From contig FJUW01000016.1 of the NCBI GenBank assembly GCA_900074885.1, forward strand, positions 658,577-722,576: a stretch of 64,000 nucleotides of DNA. Direction: 5' to 3'. The first letter of the stretch is position 1, and each line of letters begins with the position of its first letter. A program made the translations under genes and the position numbers. This DNA is from Rhynchosporium graminicola. Its lineage: Eukaryota > Ascomycota > Leotiomycetes > Helotiales > Ploettnerulaceae. The notes beneath the pieces were generated by a model. That model ran no database searches. It saw nothing but the letters and a program-made list of their open reading frames with translations, and was not told where the DNA came from. Of this stretch, positions 1-13,349 are shown one piece after another.

Positions 1-584
1 CACCAGTACCAGTTCCAGACCTCGAAGACCTCGAGGATGACGAATCTTCGCCTACAACCTCAGCTCCAGTTGAGGCAGAGACCTTGGCGCCACCCACCTA
101 CCAGGAGTCGGATTTGACTTCCTTGAAAGAGATGCACGAGTCTGTTGCCAAATGGCTCGCGGAGAAACTTGCAGAGCAGGAGGATCTCAAGTTAAATGAC
201 GACCCTATTCTTCTCTCCAAGGATTTGAAGGCCAAGACAAAGACCCTCACCGACATTCACGTAGAGCTTATCATGAAGAGCATGAAACAACCCTACAAGT
301 CCACCCGGCCGCCCAAGACGCCCAAGAAGCCCAAGAAGCCAAAGGCGAAGAAGTCAAAGAAGACTGCAGCATCGAAGGCAGGCACAGCCGAGAAGGCAGG
401 TAAGGTTCTCGACTTCGCTGAGGATGGTACGCCTTCATTCAAGGTCGGCGAGAACGGCGAGATGCCAAGTGAAGAGGACATTATGGCCTTCCTTAAGAAG
501 AGCCAGGCTGAGACCGCTGCTAAAGAAGCAGCCGGGGAAGTTCCCAAAGAAGGCGCCGCTGAGGAGAAGCATGATGAGTTGTGA
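1..584 (+). CDS. LHS1: ER-lumenal Hsp70-family chaperone Lhs1/GRP170, C-terminal fragment
   Basis: The reading frame is open from base 3 and runs into the window from the left, so the start and the ATPase domain lie outside. About 193 residues are visible. A Pro/acidic linker comes first, then a helical segment around 'SLKEMHESVAKWLAEKLAEQ' and 'DIHVELIMKSMKQ', then a Lys/Pro-rich patch (PKTPKKPKKPKAKK), then an acidic/Ala-rich tail ending in KHDEL. The HDEL end is the fungal ER retention signal, and the helical segment resembles the substrate-lid end of Lhs1/GRP170 (hypoxia up-regulated 1) proteins. In yeast, Lhs1 is the nucleotide exchange factor for Kar2/BiP and helps protein import and folding in the ER. 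No intron is seen in this part. It could be another HDEL chaperone, but the helix pattern favours Lhs1. Confidence 0.82.
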   Translation, partial: PVPVPDLEDLEDDESSPTTSAPVEAETLAPPTYQESDLTSLKEMHESVAKWLAEKLAEQEDLKLNDDPILLSKDLKAKTKTLTDIHVELIMKSMKQPYKSTRPPKTPKKPKKPKAKKSKKTAASKAGTAEKAGKVLDFAEDGTPSFKVGENGEMPSEEDIMAFLKKSQAETAAKEAAGEVPKEGAAEEKHDEL

Positions 585-3059
585 TGGTCATATTTTGTAG
601 TATTTAGCATATTTGCAGCGGCTTAGAATACATACTCGATTCCCACATTTCTTGTCAACTATCCTCGCAATACAGTAGTGCGACATGGCGCAAATTTGTT
701 CGCTTTGGCTGTCCTGACAAGATCAAGTGATCGCCCGACCATATTGAATTTATCTTCAAGTTATATGAAAATATCAAGTCTTCATTACTTCTTGTACAGT
801 AAACACGGATCCCAAGAAAGAACGGATTATGTGCAACAATACGGGGTTCGATTCATGAATATCTTTCACTGACTATTACTTGACTGGCAATGATCATCTC
901 CCTAACAAAGAGACATCACCGCATTTATTTTCCATAAAACTGTTGCTAAATACGACGTATAGATGTTTCAATACCATCACGTAGGAAAGCAGGGAAGTTT
1001 CACATCAACATGCATACTTGTCAATACCAGCCAGCATCACCGGTGAAGCTGAAAAGTCAGAACCTGACTTTCTTAGTGTTGTATATTTACATGTTACGAA
1101 GAGCATTCATTTCTCAAGCGAGCAATTGTAGTTCAAGCATTCTTTTTATCACTTTACATCTGGCATGGAGCTTGCTCTCCTTACCGAACCACATTTAAGT
1201 TCTTCAGCATCCATTCGCTTGTATTAATCTTTCATCCGTACCTTAGAAGCCTACCTCCCCGGTAGTTCTGTGTACCAAGACTTCAATGATCGTCAGGAAG
1301 TTACTTCTGTCTACTGTATACCTTCAAAAGTATAACGTCGAATCCGCTGTCTGCTGTGAGGAGTTGTCCACGTTTACTCCAGCCAATGCGCCGTGACCGC
1401 GCAACGGCTTTCACTTTTCCAGCATGAGCCCATCACATTTAGATTCATTCTTAATACTTTCGACATTCCTCAATTTTACATCTCTCCTGCCCTTCACGAT
1501 GCCTTCTGCAAACAACATCAACCTCATGCAGAATTGCCTCACCAAATCCTTATAAAACGACTTCATCCAATCTGCACCCACTATCTCACAAATCCCCGTG
1601 TTCGCCTCCGAGAACAGTGAAAGTCGGCTGCTTTCCCTTGCTCTCAAAGACATCACCAATCGTCTTAGTTAAGATCAGGAATTCGTCCCTTCAGGATAGT
1701 CTCCTCAACGGACCATCCTACCTCAGATACGACACTGCTCCAATTCCAGCATCCACAATAGCCAGTGCCTCCTCCCTCCTCCTAGCGCAATTATATAGCC
1801 TCCTAAAAAACCTCACCCTCCCTCCAAAGTTCGCACCATCATAGAAGTCTTCTCAAATTCCTGGGTCTAGACCTCCATCTTCATCTTCACCATAATCATC
1901 ATGCTCGTCTCCTCCCTAATCGCGGCCATCATCTCACACACAACTGACACTCACGCACCAAGCCCTAGACTCCGTATTGAGTACATGTCGGGAAATTCAG
2001 TACTTTCGATTTCCCTCTGCTGACTTCTGCATGGATGGATTGGAATGCACCATATTTTGTCAAGATATGAGAGTCACGCTAGGGGATCGGGGAGATGGAG
2101 GGGGGGGATATGCTGTTGGTACTGGTGTGGTGATTAGATTTAGCAGACTGAGGATTGGGAGTGAAGATATGTTTAGCGGGCTTGATAAGAAGAACCAACA
2201 TCTGTATTGTGCTCTTCTTCTCATGGCTAGGAAAAATTTGTTTAGAACAATTTTAGAAATCCACTAATCATTTTAAGCGATGTTGATGGTTAAGCGAGTT
2301 TATATCTGAGGTGAAAGCCGCCGCTGTGATGGGCGGCTTACCTACATCTCTTATAATTGGATGTAGGCGAGGACCTATTGCGGTGTATATGCAGCATTCG
2401 ATACCAGCTATTTCGTTCCAGGATACAAACCCCGGAGGACCTTGGGAAAATTTCGGATGCAAAGTGTCATTTTTGGAGGAAAGTCATGTGACAATTCCAC
2501 GACCAATGGACCATGAAGTAAAGCCCTGGCTTAGTTTCCTGACTTCTGCTTGTGTATTACTACACCACTCTTACTTCAGTAGAGACTCGATAATTCGGCT
2601 TGTTCTTTCATGCTCCTTTGAGAGCCACTACTCTTAGTATGATAATCGGCGCAGCCCCTTTGTCGTAATCTGCAAGTTGGGGAGCTGAAGCTCTGAATGA
2701 TCAAGCCCCCATCAGCTTCTGATATAGCTATTTCTTTAGCTCTTAACCTGGCTTCTGTCATCATGAGAGAATTGCTCATAGTCTTTCTTATGATGGGACA
2801 CGCCAATCACATCAGAGCAGTGGGAAATAATCTTGGCCAATTGCCTTTTCTTGAATATGTATTGTACATTGAAACTGAGATCTAAATGATCATAGATTGA
2901 TCATGAGTACCGGTGATATAAGAAGCATGAGCTTTTAAAGGCCAAGCTTACCATTCCGATAGCATGAGCCTAAAGATATTTGCTGTGTATGGGTGAAAGT
3001 GCAGAAATCTGCTCAAAGAAATTTTAGACGCCCTCACAAATAACCATGCTCGATGACGC
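585..3059. other. Intergenic region between the Lhs1 and helicase 3' ends
   Basis: About 2.5 kb between two convergent genes. Only short, unrelated reading frames occur, the longest near 2311-2637 with 108 codons and no recognisable motif. A G-run lies near 2100. I see no RNA gene, transposon or tandem array. It probably holds the 3' UTRs of both neighbours. Confidence 0.5.
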
Positions 3060-6000
3060 TCAATCTGAGATATCACCCTCCTCTCTCTCATCTGAATCCA
3101 ACCCTGTCATCTGCTCAAAGTGCTCGTCCTCTGAACCCTCTGAATTTGAGTCATTCGAGTCATTCGAATCGAGCTTCTTGCCCATGTTTCTGCCGCCAAC
3201 TTCCGCGCGCACGCAATCTCGTAAATGTTAGTACATTTTCAAGGCTTTCGGTATCAAAAATTTACCTTTTGTAGATATGCCAAGAAGCTGCGCCAAGTCA
3301 CCGCGAGATGGCTTCAGTGTGTGTTCGACCATCGCAATCTTTCTGTCTTGCACTGTACAACGCATGAGATATGTGAATAGGGATAATAAGGTAGGGTATA
3401 TTTACTTTCGATCATGCGTTCATCGACCGAACTTCTCATGATTAACTTGTAAAAGTACGTCTCTTTCTTTTGGCCGATTCGGTAGACGCGGCAAAATGCC
3501 TGTCGCTCGCTAGAAACGCTTTGTCAGACACATTTCAATTTGGGATATGGTCGAAAAACAGACACCGCGGCGTTCCACCAAGCATCTCTAGAATCATTGT
3601 CAGCGATAAATTCCTTGAAGCAGAAAGCAGTCTTGATATACACTGAATATACCACGTTGGCACACTCCAGATTCAACCCTTCGCCTGCTGTTCTGAGTGT
3701 TGCAACCATCAAATTAATAGTTCCGTCTTTTATAAACTTAGAAACTGCCTCCGCCCGACTGTGTAATGTCATGTCTCCCTGCGAACTTCAGCTAGAGCAG
3801 TCTGAAGTCCCAAGGCCGGGGCACTTTACCGTAAGATAAATGAATCGTATCTTCTCTTTTTGTAATTCACGACCGAGGACAGTAGCGAACGCTCTCCATT
3901 GGGTAAAAATTATCTGTTTGTCCGAAGGATTAGTAGCTATGCGTGCTTTAATGATTCTCTTCAGTGCTTCCAGCTTCGTTCCCGGTGGCAAGTCTCCTCG
4001 CCCGTCCAGCCAGGCCAGTCGTACTAGTGGTGGGAGGTTTCCGATAGAATCTTCTCCAGGTTGCCGAGCAGTCTTACGATCTGATAAATTCTTGGACTTG
4101 GACTTAGGTGGCTTCGATTGTTTTGACAACTTCTGGGGAAGCTTCTTCGGAGACTTAGCAGATTTGAGAGACTTGACTTCGAAAGGCAAATCACACTCTG
4201 GACACTGAGACCCCTTGACACTATTAGTGTTGTCAAGTCTCATATTCGCTGTGACTTACCACTTCTTCTGCCCCTTCACCTTCACCTTGGCTCTCAGCAT
4301 AATCTTCGATGCAAGTTCTGCAGAAATTATGTTTGCAAACCGGGATGAAACAATCATCGGTAGCTATATTCGAGCATAAGAGACATGCACGACCATCGTC
4401 TTCATCGTCAGTATATTCTGTTGTTCCGTCTTCCTTTTGCTTCAGTAAGATCCCAATGCCTAAATCCCTATTAGTATTGTATGGTTAAGACATAGTCTGA
4501 TGTATCTTACGAGCCGTCAGCAAGTGTTGAGGTCTGCTAAGATCAAGAAGCTGCTGGTAGAGTAACCTCAGCTCTAGAATATCAAAGGTTTTCTAAAAAA
4601 TATTCAGCGGTCTTCCAAACCCAATGACGATTAGCAAACCTGGATGTGTCTTTCGGCCAGAAGCGGATGGGCCGTCATCCTGCACGAACGTTGTCAGTCT
4701 CTTATTTTTCTAATGAGGATAGTACTGACTGCCGAAGACTGTGAAGTCCAACTAGCATTGATCCAGGTTTGCAGTTTTGGGCGTCCTTCTTCATAGTGTC
4801 ACTATGCCCGCGCTTGTTTCTAAAGCCATGGGTCTCGGGTCTCTGTATGATGTCCCTTCTCTATATCAGAGTCTTCAACAATTGACTTGACATATTTCGC
4901 TTCCATTGCTCGGTAGATGATGCCTTCTTCTTGACCAAAATCCAGAAGTAAATCCTTGTGATGTGGGGTAGGGAGGTCTACAAGTGGTCGACCAAGAAAT
5001 TGATCTTGCATGGTGCGACTAGAAAATAAGCTTTCTTTAGTATGGTAGACAGAAAGAGAGTGTAGCAGTCTGGAAATCGTTCGGACCATAGTAGACTTAC
5101 TTGATCATAAGTCTCGCAATCACTGAGTCCAATCTTTCTAGATTCTCTGGCTTCTGTAGAGAAATTCACTTAGTACACGTTTTGACATGTTTTGAGTTGT
5201 GTGGACGAAGTGTAGTCTCGCCTTCGCAATATTCGTAAACTTCGCCTTAAACCTGTCACAATTTAGCGCCATCTTCGTATGCTAATGAACTCAGAGCCAT
5301 AGACTCACATCTTAAAGCTCTTGGCATCCGGCTCTTTGAGAAATCTGAAGTAGCCGTATAATTCTGTATGACGTGAGCTTGAGCTGGAAAGGTGGTTGAG
5401 TATTGGATACCTTCTAGTCTATTCATGATCGGGGTCTGCGACAATCAGTTAACACTTTAATACTAGAGGAGTGCAAGATAGCGGTAAAATATATCATACA
5501 CCTGTCAACACCCATCTATGCTTCCCCTTCAAAGCATTGACGGCGTGGCTAAAGCGAAGGTGGTGATTCTTCATTCGGTGCTGACAAGAAATTAAGTTAA
5601 ATATGTCCAGAACCTGGAAATAGTGAAGGAAGGGCTCATACAGCTTCATCTACAACGATCTATTGGCAAGTGTTAGCCTTCAGCTTGTTGTGTCATCTTT
5701 TAGATGAAGTAGGATGTGGCAAAAGTTGCGAAGCCAGACAATTGTGATAGCTTGTAAATGATAGTTCAGGGACTTACTCGGTACCAGTCCACTTGATGTA
5801 AGATCTCGCAAAACTCCATACTTTCCTCGATCCATCTCTCAACGACATTGGAATCATCATTATGCGCCCCAGCGGTACCAGAGAAGTCATACTCTTTCTT
5901 CAAAATTAACATCTCCGAACGGCTTGGAAAGGGGCAACTGTTTTCGATTTCTGCATAAGATGTGAGTACTACCTCCCAGGCAGTTATGACTTTAATATCT

Positions 6001-7742
6001 TCTCCTTTCGCTGCTCGGTAAATGGTGACCCCGCCAAAAACATCTTTGGAGGCATGCTTTTCAATTTCAGCTTTCCACTGCTTAAGCTACCACTGTCAGT
6101 CGAATTGCCTTTATAGATGAGGTGAAATTACCAATCATGAAGCTGCAATGATCAATGTGGTTCTCTGATGTTTCTTTCGTTCGGTCCTGTTTGGTTTATT
6201 TGTTGCCATTGCCTATGCTGTCAGTTTCTGCTTCAACATGACCTATTAACTGGAAGAGTTCACTTACAGCAATAGTCTCTACTGTCTTACCCAAGCCCTA
6301 TGATAATGTAAGCGACTTTCAAGCACGTTACACAAGAAAGCCACTTACCATAGAATCGCACAGCATACCACCTTTCGAAGCATTATCAGAATGCTCCTGC
6401 CGGTTCATCCCTGCGGAAACGTTGAGTTAGTAATGGCCACATCAAGACCGTTTAAAAAGAATGGTAGACATGTCTCAAGAATATTTCAAGATATTCGCGA
6501 AGTGTTTCCACTCTACCTACAAGCCAATCCAATTGCCTGGTGATGCAGAAGTGCTGTAGATGTTAGTATCTTCGTTTTTTTATTTAATCAGTTTATAGCC
6601 AAAGACGTACGGCTCTTCATCTTCTTTTAATTAGCCATCCGTCACCAACAAGTACGATCTTTCTTCCGACCACTGCCATTTTCAAAGCCTCGATATCTAA
6701 CAAATTTCGCTTCGCTTCGCTTGTTTTGGGTGATGCGCAAAGCATTCTGGCAAACATCAGCTTTTTCGAGCTTGCTGTTAATTTGGCCACCTTCTCTGTG
6801 ACTCCGTGCGTCGGCAAGCTGTGGCTTATATTTGAAGCCATCACAAATTTGAGAAAATTTGATTCCTTGTCCGGTGTTCTCGGAAGTTTGCCGGTCAATG
6901 AATGACTCAGTTGTCGATTGCAAAAGCCTCGACCAATTCCCGAGACTTCTGAACATATTCCAGTGTGCTGGTTCGCTGCTACAATAGCCCGGCGCTTGTT
7001 TGGAGCACCTATCTGGTACGTTTGCGAGCTCGATGGGTTTGAAGGATGAAATTCGTAATGATGGACATGGTACAGTCTTGCAAATTCGTCCCATGAATTT
7101 CTAGATGGACAACACGTTAGCTGGATAGAGGAAAAGGCAATCGAGTTGAGTCCGATCAACTTGCTCATCGTAGACATCCTCTTCGTCACTCAGGTCTTTT
7201 CGCTTGTTTCTGGACGAGTGGAGTGGAATTCTCCAATTCAACAAGGACTTGTGAGCACTCATATCCCTGGCCAAAGGCAGTTCTGAACTGATGGCAGTCT
7301 TCGAAGCTTGTAAAATTGAGAGATTGTTGCCTGGCTTGAACAAAGGATTATCATAATATTGGGTAGTGTTACCAGAGCAGTAGAGCTGGTCGAAGTTTCC
7401 CTCTTGCTTGAAATTTGAACAACTGAGAGAAATCGAGTCATCAGATTCGTTTTTGATGGCAGCAATATGTCGGCTGTGGTCCTCCTGCTTGATCGGACGA
7501 GAGATTGGAAGTTCATTTTGATCAGTGTATGCCGATCCTGGAGACCACTGCTGGAGTCTAGGGATATTTTGGGAAGGGTAGCGTGCAAATGGGATAATCT
7601 CAGAACACCAAGAGTGTTTTATGATTCTATCATCAGCCGCCATATTTTCGTTGTCTGTACTCTCGATTGACGTCCGATCCACTGTGGGTGGCCCTTGATA
7701 TAAAACCATTGCGGTTGAAGGATCTTCCGGGGGGGACTCCAT
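3060..7742 (-). CDS. SNF2-family helicase with RING finger (Rad5/Rad16-like)
   Basis: A multi-exon gene read right to left. The proposed start is the ATG at 7742 (MESPPEDPSTAMV); an in-frame ATG at 7853 is possible. After a low-complexity N-terminus come: helicase motif I (GGMLCDSMGLGKTVETIA, split by an intron near 6300-6350), motif II DEAH split by an intron near 5600-5660, and motif III (WVLTGTPIMNR, near 5450-5520). 'SLRQMTAHPLL' is near 4680-4750. A C3HC4 RING (CLLC...CKHNFCRTC...CPEC) lies at about 4190-4410, interrupted by an intron. The C-terminal helicase lobe follows with QIIFTQW, GEGLNLECAN and RVYRIGQ, ending in an acidic Ser/Asp tail at the stop 3060-3062. This order, with the RING inserted between the helicase lobes, marks the Rad5/Rad16/HLTF group: nuclear DNA translocases, often with ubiquitin ligase activity, in DNA repair. 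No HIRAN domain was recognised, which favours Rad16-like. About 15 short introns are needed; most boundaries are approximate. Confidence 0.85.
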
Positions 7743-9596
7743 ATTGGTAGTGATCCAGGGCGATTTTATACTTGAGGAACCTGGGAGAAACATGAGGAAC
7801 CTGGGAGAAACAGTCAGAAACGGCAGCGTTTCAATCTTCGGTATGATGTTCAAGAGTGAGAAACTACAACGATATTGTGATCGTAACGACTTTGGTCGTT
7901 CAGAGACAACGAAGACATATCAAGTTTTCAAGCGCAAGAAGCTATGCTCACTCCGATCGTAGGAAGGTGAGTGATGTCTCTCCAGGTGCTCATTGATCTG
8001 TCCTATGGAGATTGAGGAGGGTTGAACGTGAAGGAAGTGAGGACTGGAGATGGATTGGAGAAGAAAAATGAGATCTGAAGATGAAACAACCTCACATACC
8101 TCAGGTTAGTTGTCAAGATATTGCATCTCTGAGTGACCGTAGATCTTAGGTACGATGAAGACAGTCGAAGGTGAGAGAAATGGGGCAGAGGAGATTCTTG
8201 TGTATGGGCTGTTGAAGGTGTTGCAGGGAAAATAGCCTCTAGAAAGACGAAAGATGGCGAATAGATGTGATGGATTGCAAGAAAGACAGCGGGGAACTGT
8301 TGAGGTAAGAAGAGAATTGGAGAAGATATTTGGAAGAGGGAAATAGAAGTTGAGACGCGGTGGCTAGAGAACTTGGTTGGAATGAAGATTTCCTTCTATA
8401 CCTAATCAGGCAAGAATTGGGAAGTATGTATGATCGACTAGACGAATACTCAATAGCCTGCAAAGGAAGGAGCCATTAAGGCTGGCTTCTGGACTATTCG
8501 CTGTAGGTAGAACAGGAGCTTACCTCGAGAATTCACATCACACACTATACTAGAGAGGTTATTCAAAAGCCTTATTATGGAACAGTCGAGGTCACTACAG
8601 TACTGTAAGGATCTTTCTGGAAAGAGTCACGTCACAAGGCCACTTTCGGATCTGTACTTGGGGACGCAATTCCTGACCCACACATTGAATTCAGGACGGG
8701 GTGCACAAACTAGCCCAGCTTTGTATTTGTTCAAACTTCATATGGATGAAGTGAGCCGGAAAGAACAAGGATTTCTGAAGTCGTGTCCAGTGAAAGATCA
8801 AGCGCTTTGAAGAAGTCTCATCATAGTTTAGAACAAGCTAATACAGTCCTGTGATTCTTTCGCAGTTTTACAACATCCTGAAAGTTAGCTTTTATTGAGG
8901 TTTCATAACTACCCATACAAATCACGTAAATGTGTTCCATCGCTTTTGTAACTCTACACCTATGTAATGTGGTAAATCGTAGAACGAGCTCCAGCTTGAC
9001 TAACGGTGAAATCTCCCGCGTTGGGAGTCGATTATCAGTCGAGGTGAGAATAGTATGGATGAGGCGAGACTTGATTGGAAGCTGATCTGAATTCAGGTAA
9101 CTTTTCCGATCATAATACGGGTGGGAACTGATTGGATCCCTTCATGAAATTCCAAAAGACGAGCAGACCAGGGCAATGCTGCTTATCAATTATTGCCTCC
9201 AATGTAGTTGATGCACCTGATTCTCAGAGCCAAGCTTGAGGCTTCAGAGCGTAAACTTTGAGCTAAAAGTTCTCTCTTCTTGGCTTTGACATCTACCAGA
9301 AATATTTCCACGTTGTAGTAGGCAGAGGTAGTCGTTAGATAGTCATTCATGGGCCTCGCTAGTTTCGACTTACTCTCAAGCCGTAAAGTCCTCTACCTCA
9401 ATGAAGGTCGGAGGAGAATTCTCCCTACGCTTACATGGCCTAATACTACAAAGAGTCTTACCTCTCGCACTTCATAATGTGAGTATACAAGTGCTTACGC
9501 CAGCTAAACTGAAGATGGAGAATGATTACTATCGAGCACGTCAATCACGAGTTAGGGCAGAGAAAGATGGAATTATCAAATATTACGCGTTAATCA
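7743..9596. other. Gene-free stretch upstream of the helicase gene
   Basis: About 1.85 kb holding the 5' region of the minus-strand helicase gene and the 3' flank of the receptor gene. Purine-rich GAAG/GGAGA stretches lie at about 8000-8350. No reading frame here has recognisable domains, and no repeat array or RNA gene was seen. Confidence 0.5.
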
Positions 9597-11456
9597 TTAA
9601 GTCTTATTTCTAGTCATCTCAACGGAATTTGTCGTGTAAATCCCGTGATTATCGCTCCCGTCGGCAGCCCCTACATTAGATCCGGTTTCTACAATTGAAT
9701 TCATTCCCATAATTTTATCCTCATTACCCCTCCTTCCAGAAGTATGATTAACTGACAAGTGTCTTGTAATCGTATCATCATTCCCATTATCCTTGCCACC
9801 TGGGCGTACTCTAAGCTCCACTAGGCTCATGGTCGATTCGGTTTTTTCTAGTCGACTTCGTGGAGGCTTGCTAGACTGCTGCTGATTGGGTTGTGGGCTC
9901 GAGCCGGGACCATTCTTATTGGATTCCCCAAAGTCCATTTTCATGGCAGGGAAGTAGTGTTCGAGTAGTGAGCGGCAAGCTGGAAGGCAGGCACAGATAA
10001 TGCCTACGCTCTGCTCGAGATGCGAATAAAGGACGACGGGTGCCTGATCATCTGTACGAGTACATTAACTTTCCATCTTTTGTGAATGCATTTAGGAACA
10101 TGAGCTCACAAGACAAGTCACTCGAATGATGAAGACGTATCAGCGACGGTAGTCGCATAAAGCTGCAAATAAGCGCGATCGATCCAACGGAAAACATAAT
10201 CAAAAGATTTGCTTTCTTCTTCCAAACTAGGTTTAGCCTCCAGACAGTTGGTATCGGAAGTATGAGGATCATGGAACTGCAGGTAAGACAGATTAGTAAG
10301 TGCTTATTCAACGTTGCATTGTCGGGGAATGACAGGTTTCAGATAAAGTATAGTAGGAAACTTTCGAAATACTTACTGGTGCAAAATGCTAAAGACTGCG
10401 GCAGCCTCAAGCACTGCAAATCCATTGAGACATTTCACAGGTTGAACCTTATACATCCAATTGGTCCAGTATGCTTCGAAAGGAACCTAGAACACCATAT
10501 TAGCTTTTAACCAAACTCTAATTTAGGTGCACCAAGGGAGTAGGTTTGCTTACACATTGGAACATCAGTGCAAGGAAGATCGAGAGATTGGACAGGAAAA
10601 TAAAAAGTCCAGTGATCCATATTGCTTGGCGAAGCTTGTGGTCGGTAAAGATTCGAAGAAAAAACAGCAGTAATGCCAATTTGATCAGAGTGATTGAAAC
10701 CATGTAGAACAGTTCGGCGGCATAGAAGAACTTCTTCCCTGTGATCACCTGCTCTACACTCAGCCAGTAGGTGTGTAGACCGAAGTCATTCAATACCAAT
10801 CCTAGCGAGGTACCGACTAACTCGAAATCTCAGTACAGTATTCTCTTGATTCCAGAATTTTTTGGAATGATGCACATCAAAACATGATTATTGGAATGGA
10901 CGTTGAAGGAAGCTGTTCGAAGTGAAGACCCGATAAGACTCACCATCAATAAAATATGCCGCAGAAGCAGCTAACATAGTCCAGTCATCAGCACCGAGCC
11001 CGACATGTAATCGAAATCTCGCGGCAATTCGCCCTCCTACGAAAAGAGCTGTAAGGGCCGGAACGATGTAATCCGTGTTGAGGACCTCGTTCAAGCGAGT
11101 TTTGTCATTCTTGACTGCACAGGTCACAGCTGAATATTTCTTCAACTGGAGGAGATCCGGGATTTGGCATGCTGAATATGCACATAGAGAGACGGCAGTT
11201 GTAAACTCCGAGCTGCTACAAATGCAATATGTGTTTGACAGAGAGCCACAGAACTTGGGTATGGCATGGGAAAGACAAGAAAGCTGTGTTTTGGAAGTAA
11301 TTAGCCATTCACGTCCGAATGCTTCACCCTTGGAGTACCTACAGAGCAATTGGGCGCCGCTACAATCGAATCTCGTTCAAACACGAGCCCTGAAGCTAAG
11401 ACAGCTTTAGACCATAGGCATTGCAGAACAAAAAACAAATATAGTATCAATCGCAT
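9597..11456 (-). CDS. CFEM-domain Pth11-like G-protein-coupled receptor
   Basis: The start ATG at 11456 opens a hydrophobic signal peptide (MRLILYLFFVLQCLWSKAVL). An intron of about 55 bp lies near 11285-11340. A CFEM domain follows with eight cysteines, including the typical 'YCIC' pair at about 11210-11230. Next is a fungal rhodopsin-like seven-helix region. Its first helix is 'DYIVPALTALFVGGRIAARF', followed by the family-typical 'GLGADDWTMLAA'. Later helices lie around 10560-10790 and 10050-10300 ('ILPIPTVWRLNLVWKKKANL'). The cytoplasmic tail is about 115 residues, hydrophilic and Ser/Asn-rich, ending at 9597. The architecture matches Pth11-type receptors of Pezizomycotina, named after Magnaporthe Pth11, which senses surface cues before infection-structure formation. 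Ligand and G-protein coupling cannot be read here. Internal intron edges are approximate. Confidence 0.85.
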
Positions 11457-13349
11457 GTCTCCTCCACTTAAGACAATATTGACTGTCTCAAAAATCCAGG
11501 AGATAAAGGTATCTTTAAAGACATAAGAGACGATAAGAGCGTGCGACGAGACATCGCAACGGGTGATGGCATCACTTTAATCGAAGACCGTGGTTGAAGC
11601 GGAAAGTTAGATGAGATCTGCTGCTCCACCATTCCATCTTTCCAGTGGGTAGTGGAAGGGGGCTCAGACCTGCTCTTTGAAGTATTGATCCCAGAGATAG
11701 ATAAATTCGGAGATACCAGAAATATCAGGTAGCTCAGAAGTAAGGTTTCTTTAGGGGCTACTTATTTTAGATCACTACCAACATTCGCTGTTTACTTCTT
11801 GGTTCCGAGATTGGTACTTAAATAATGCTTGTGTCTCTTCGCTTCGATGCCCTCTTAATGGCAATTTATTTCACCTGTAAGATGGCCAGGATGATTCGTT
11901 GATGATATCGATCTGATGGTTGTAGACTTCTACTGCTCGGAGCATCCCAGGCACCTTGATGAACAGAAAACCTGGTTTTGTTACTATCTTGGCCCTGTAG
12001 TGCACTGTCTTGAAGAGTATTTCGAGATTATCGATTTCCTCTCTCAGCCACCAAGCTAATTCTGTGGACACATGATAGACTGACTGAGACAGTCCATCTC
12101 AACTTGGTACTTCTTCAGCGATCTCAGAGCTGCACATGCCAGCGGCTCCTCCGTGCTTGAAAAAAAAACTTCGGTCAGAGACATCGTGACCACAGTTGCC
12201 AATTAGGTTCGATTTACAGATAGCGGACCGTTGGGAAAGCGTTCCATGAACAGAGTACGCTAGTCCCTAAGTGGCAGGTAGACTTTGTCATGCAGGCTCC
12301 CCCCTGTGTTCGGAAGCTGGCAACTCTGAACCTTTCGACCAAATGAAACAGAACAGCGATAGAGCCCCCGTTGTCCCGAGACAATATGTTTGCACGGACT
12401 CGACGATAAAAATACCGAGGTCCTTATTCCTACCGACTGTCAGTGTCCACGTGGAGCCCAACATTTCGGATTGCGACAAACACACGTGTCTTACATTGCG
12501 TAAACTCTTCAATGTCATACACATTGCTACGCAATAGAACGGCCGGTTCGTCAAATACTTAAGAGCATAGTCCGAACTTCGGTCCAATTATTTCGTAACG
12601 CGAAAATCTCTTGGAGCTCAGAGTTGATAACCTGGCGAGACTTTCCGTAGAGTAATCCAGCACCGTCAAATGCCATCAACAACAATCATATTGCAAAGAC
12701 GCAGTAGATGACTTAATCAAAATTATGGCTGCCATACTTTAGTCCCAGGATTTTCCACGACTTAGAAGACTCCCTCCTTCTGTTACTTGATCATTAACCC
12801 CCATCCTTATCTTACATGGCTTGCGAAAATGCCGTACTCAATGACCATAACTAATGGTATTGAATTTTAAACAGAAGCATCTGGAATTTTTCAGTCGTGA
12901 CAAGCGTTTCTTTCGGTTCCTTGTCAACTTCGAGCGGCAGGCAAAGACAGAGCCTCGCTTAGATTTCTCGCTAGTACCGTGAAGTAAACAAGCATTGCAC
13001 GTAATTCCATGGACAGCGAATGAAGCTGCGTAAGCCTTCGGTAAGACACCTGGCATATTAATCGCTGTATCTATGCGAGTCAAACGCAAGCCAACCCTGA
13101 GGATCAATGTAGTGATCCACAGGGAGAGATTGCATATGAAGCGTTTTCAGATTACACACCAATCTCTTCATAGCGTCTTTAACAGGCTGATTGGCACAGG
13201 TACGGAATACAGAACGACCAATAAAAAAGAATCAAAGCTACTTTTTAGGGAAATAATATTACCGAACTTGTTTTGCTCAAGCACTTCGAGCCCAAGTTAC
13301 TCAGTAGACTAACAACTCACTGAGTTGTATCATCTATCATATAAACGCA
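11457..13349. other. Gene-free stretch between receptor and alpha-galactosidase genes
   Basis: About 1.9 kb. It contains the receptor promoter on its left and the alpha-galactosidase 3' flank on its right. Frames of up to 99 codons occur on both strands but none shows a motif, and they overlap one another in different frames. Composition is unremarkable and no tandem repeat was seen. Confidence 0.5.

Noticed and set aside
2311..2637. 108-codon plus-strand frame in the first intergenic region.
   Set aside because: It has no motif, its flanks show no intron or promoter signals, and a competing frame of similar length overlaps it on the other strand.
4700..4920. Possible frameshift in the SNF2 helicase gene after 'YRAMEAKYVKSIVEDS', where the frame ends in a stop and the homologous reading resumes one frame later.
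   Set aside because: A 49-bp intron starting GTCAAG directly after 'EAKY' and ending in CATACAG restores the frame as EAKYRPETHGFRNK and leads straight into 'SLRQMTAHPLL'. A normal intron explains it better than a mutation.
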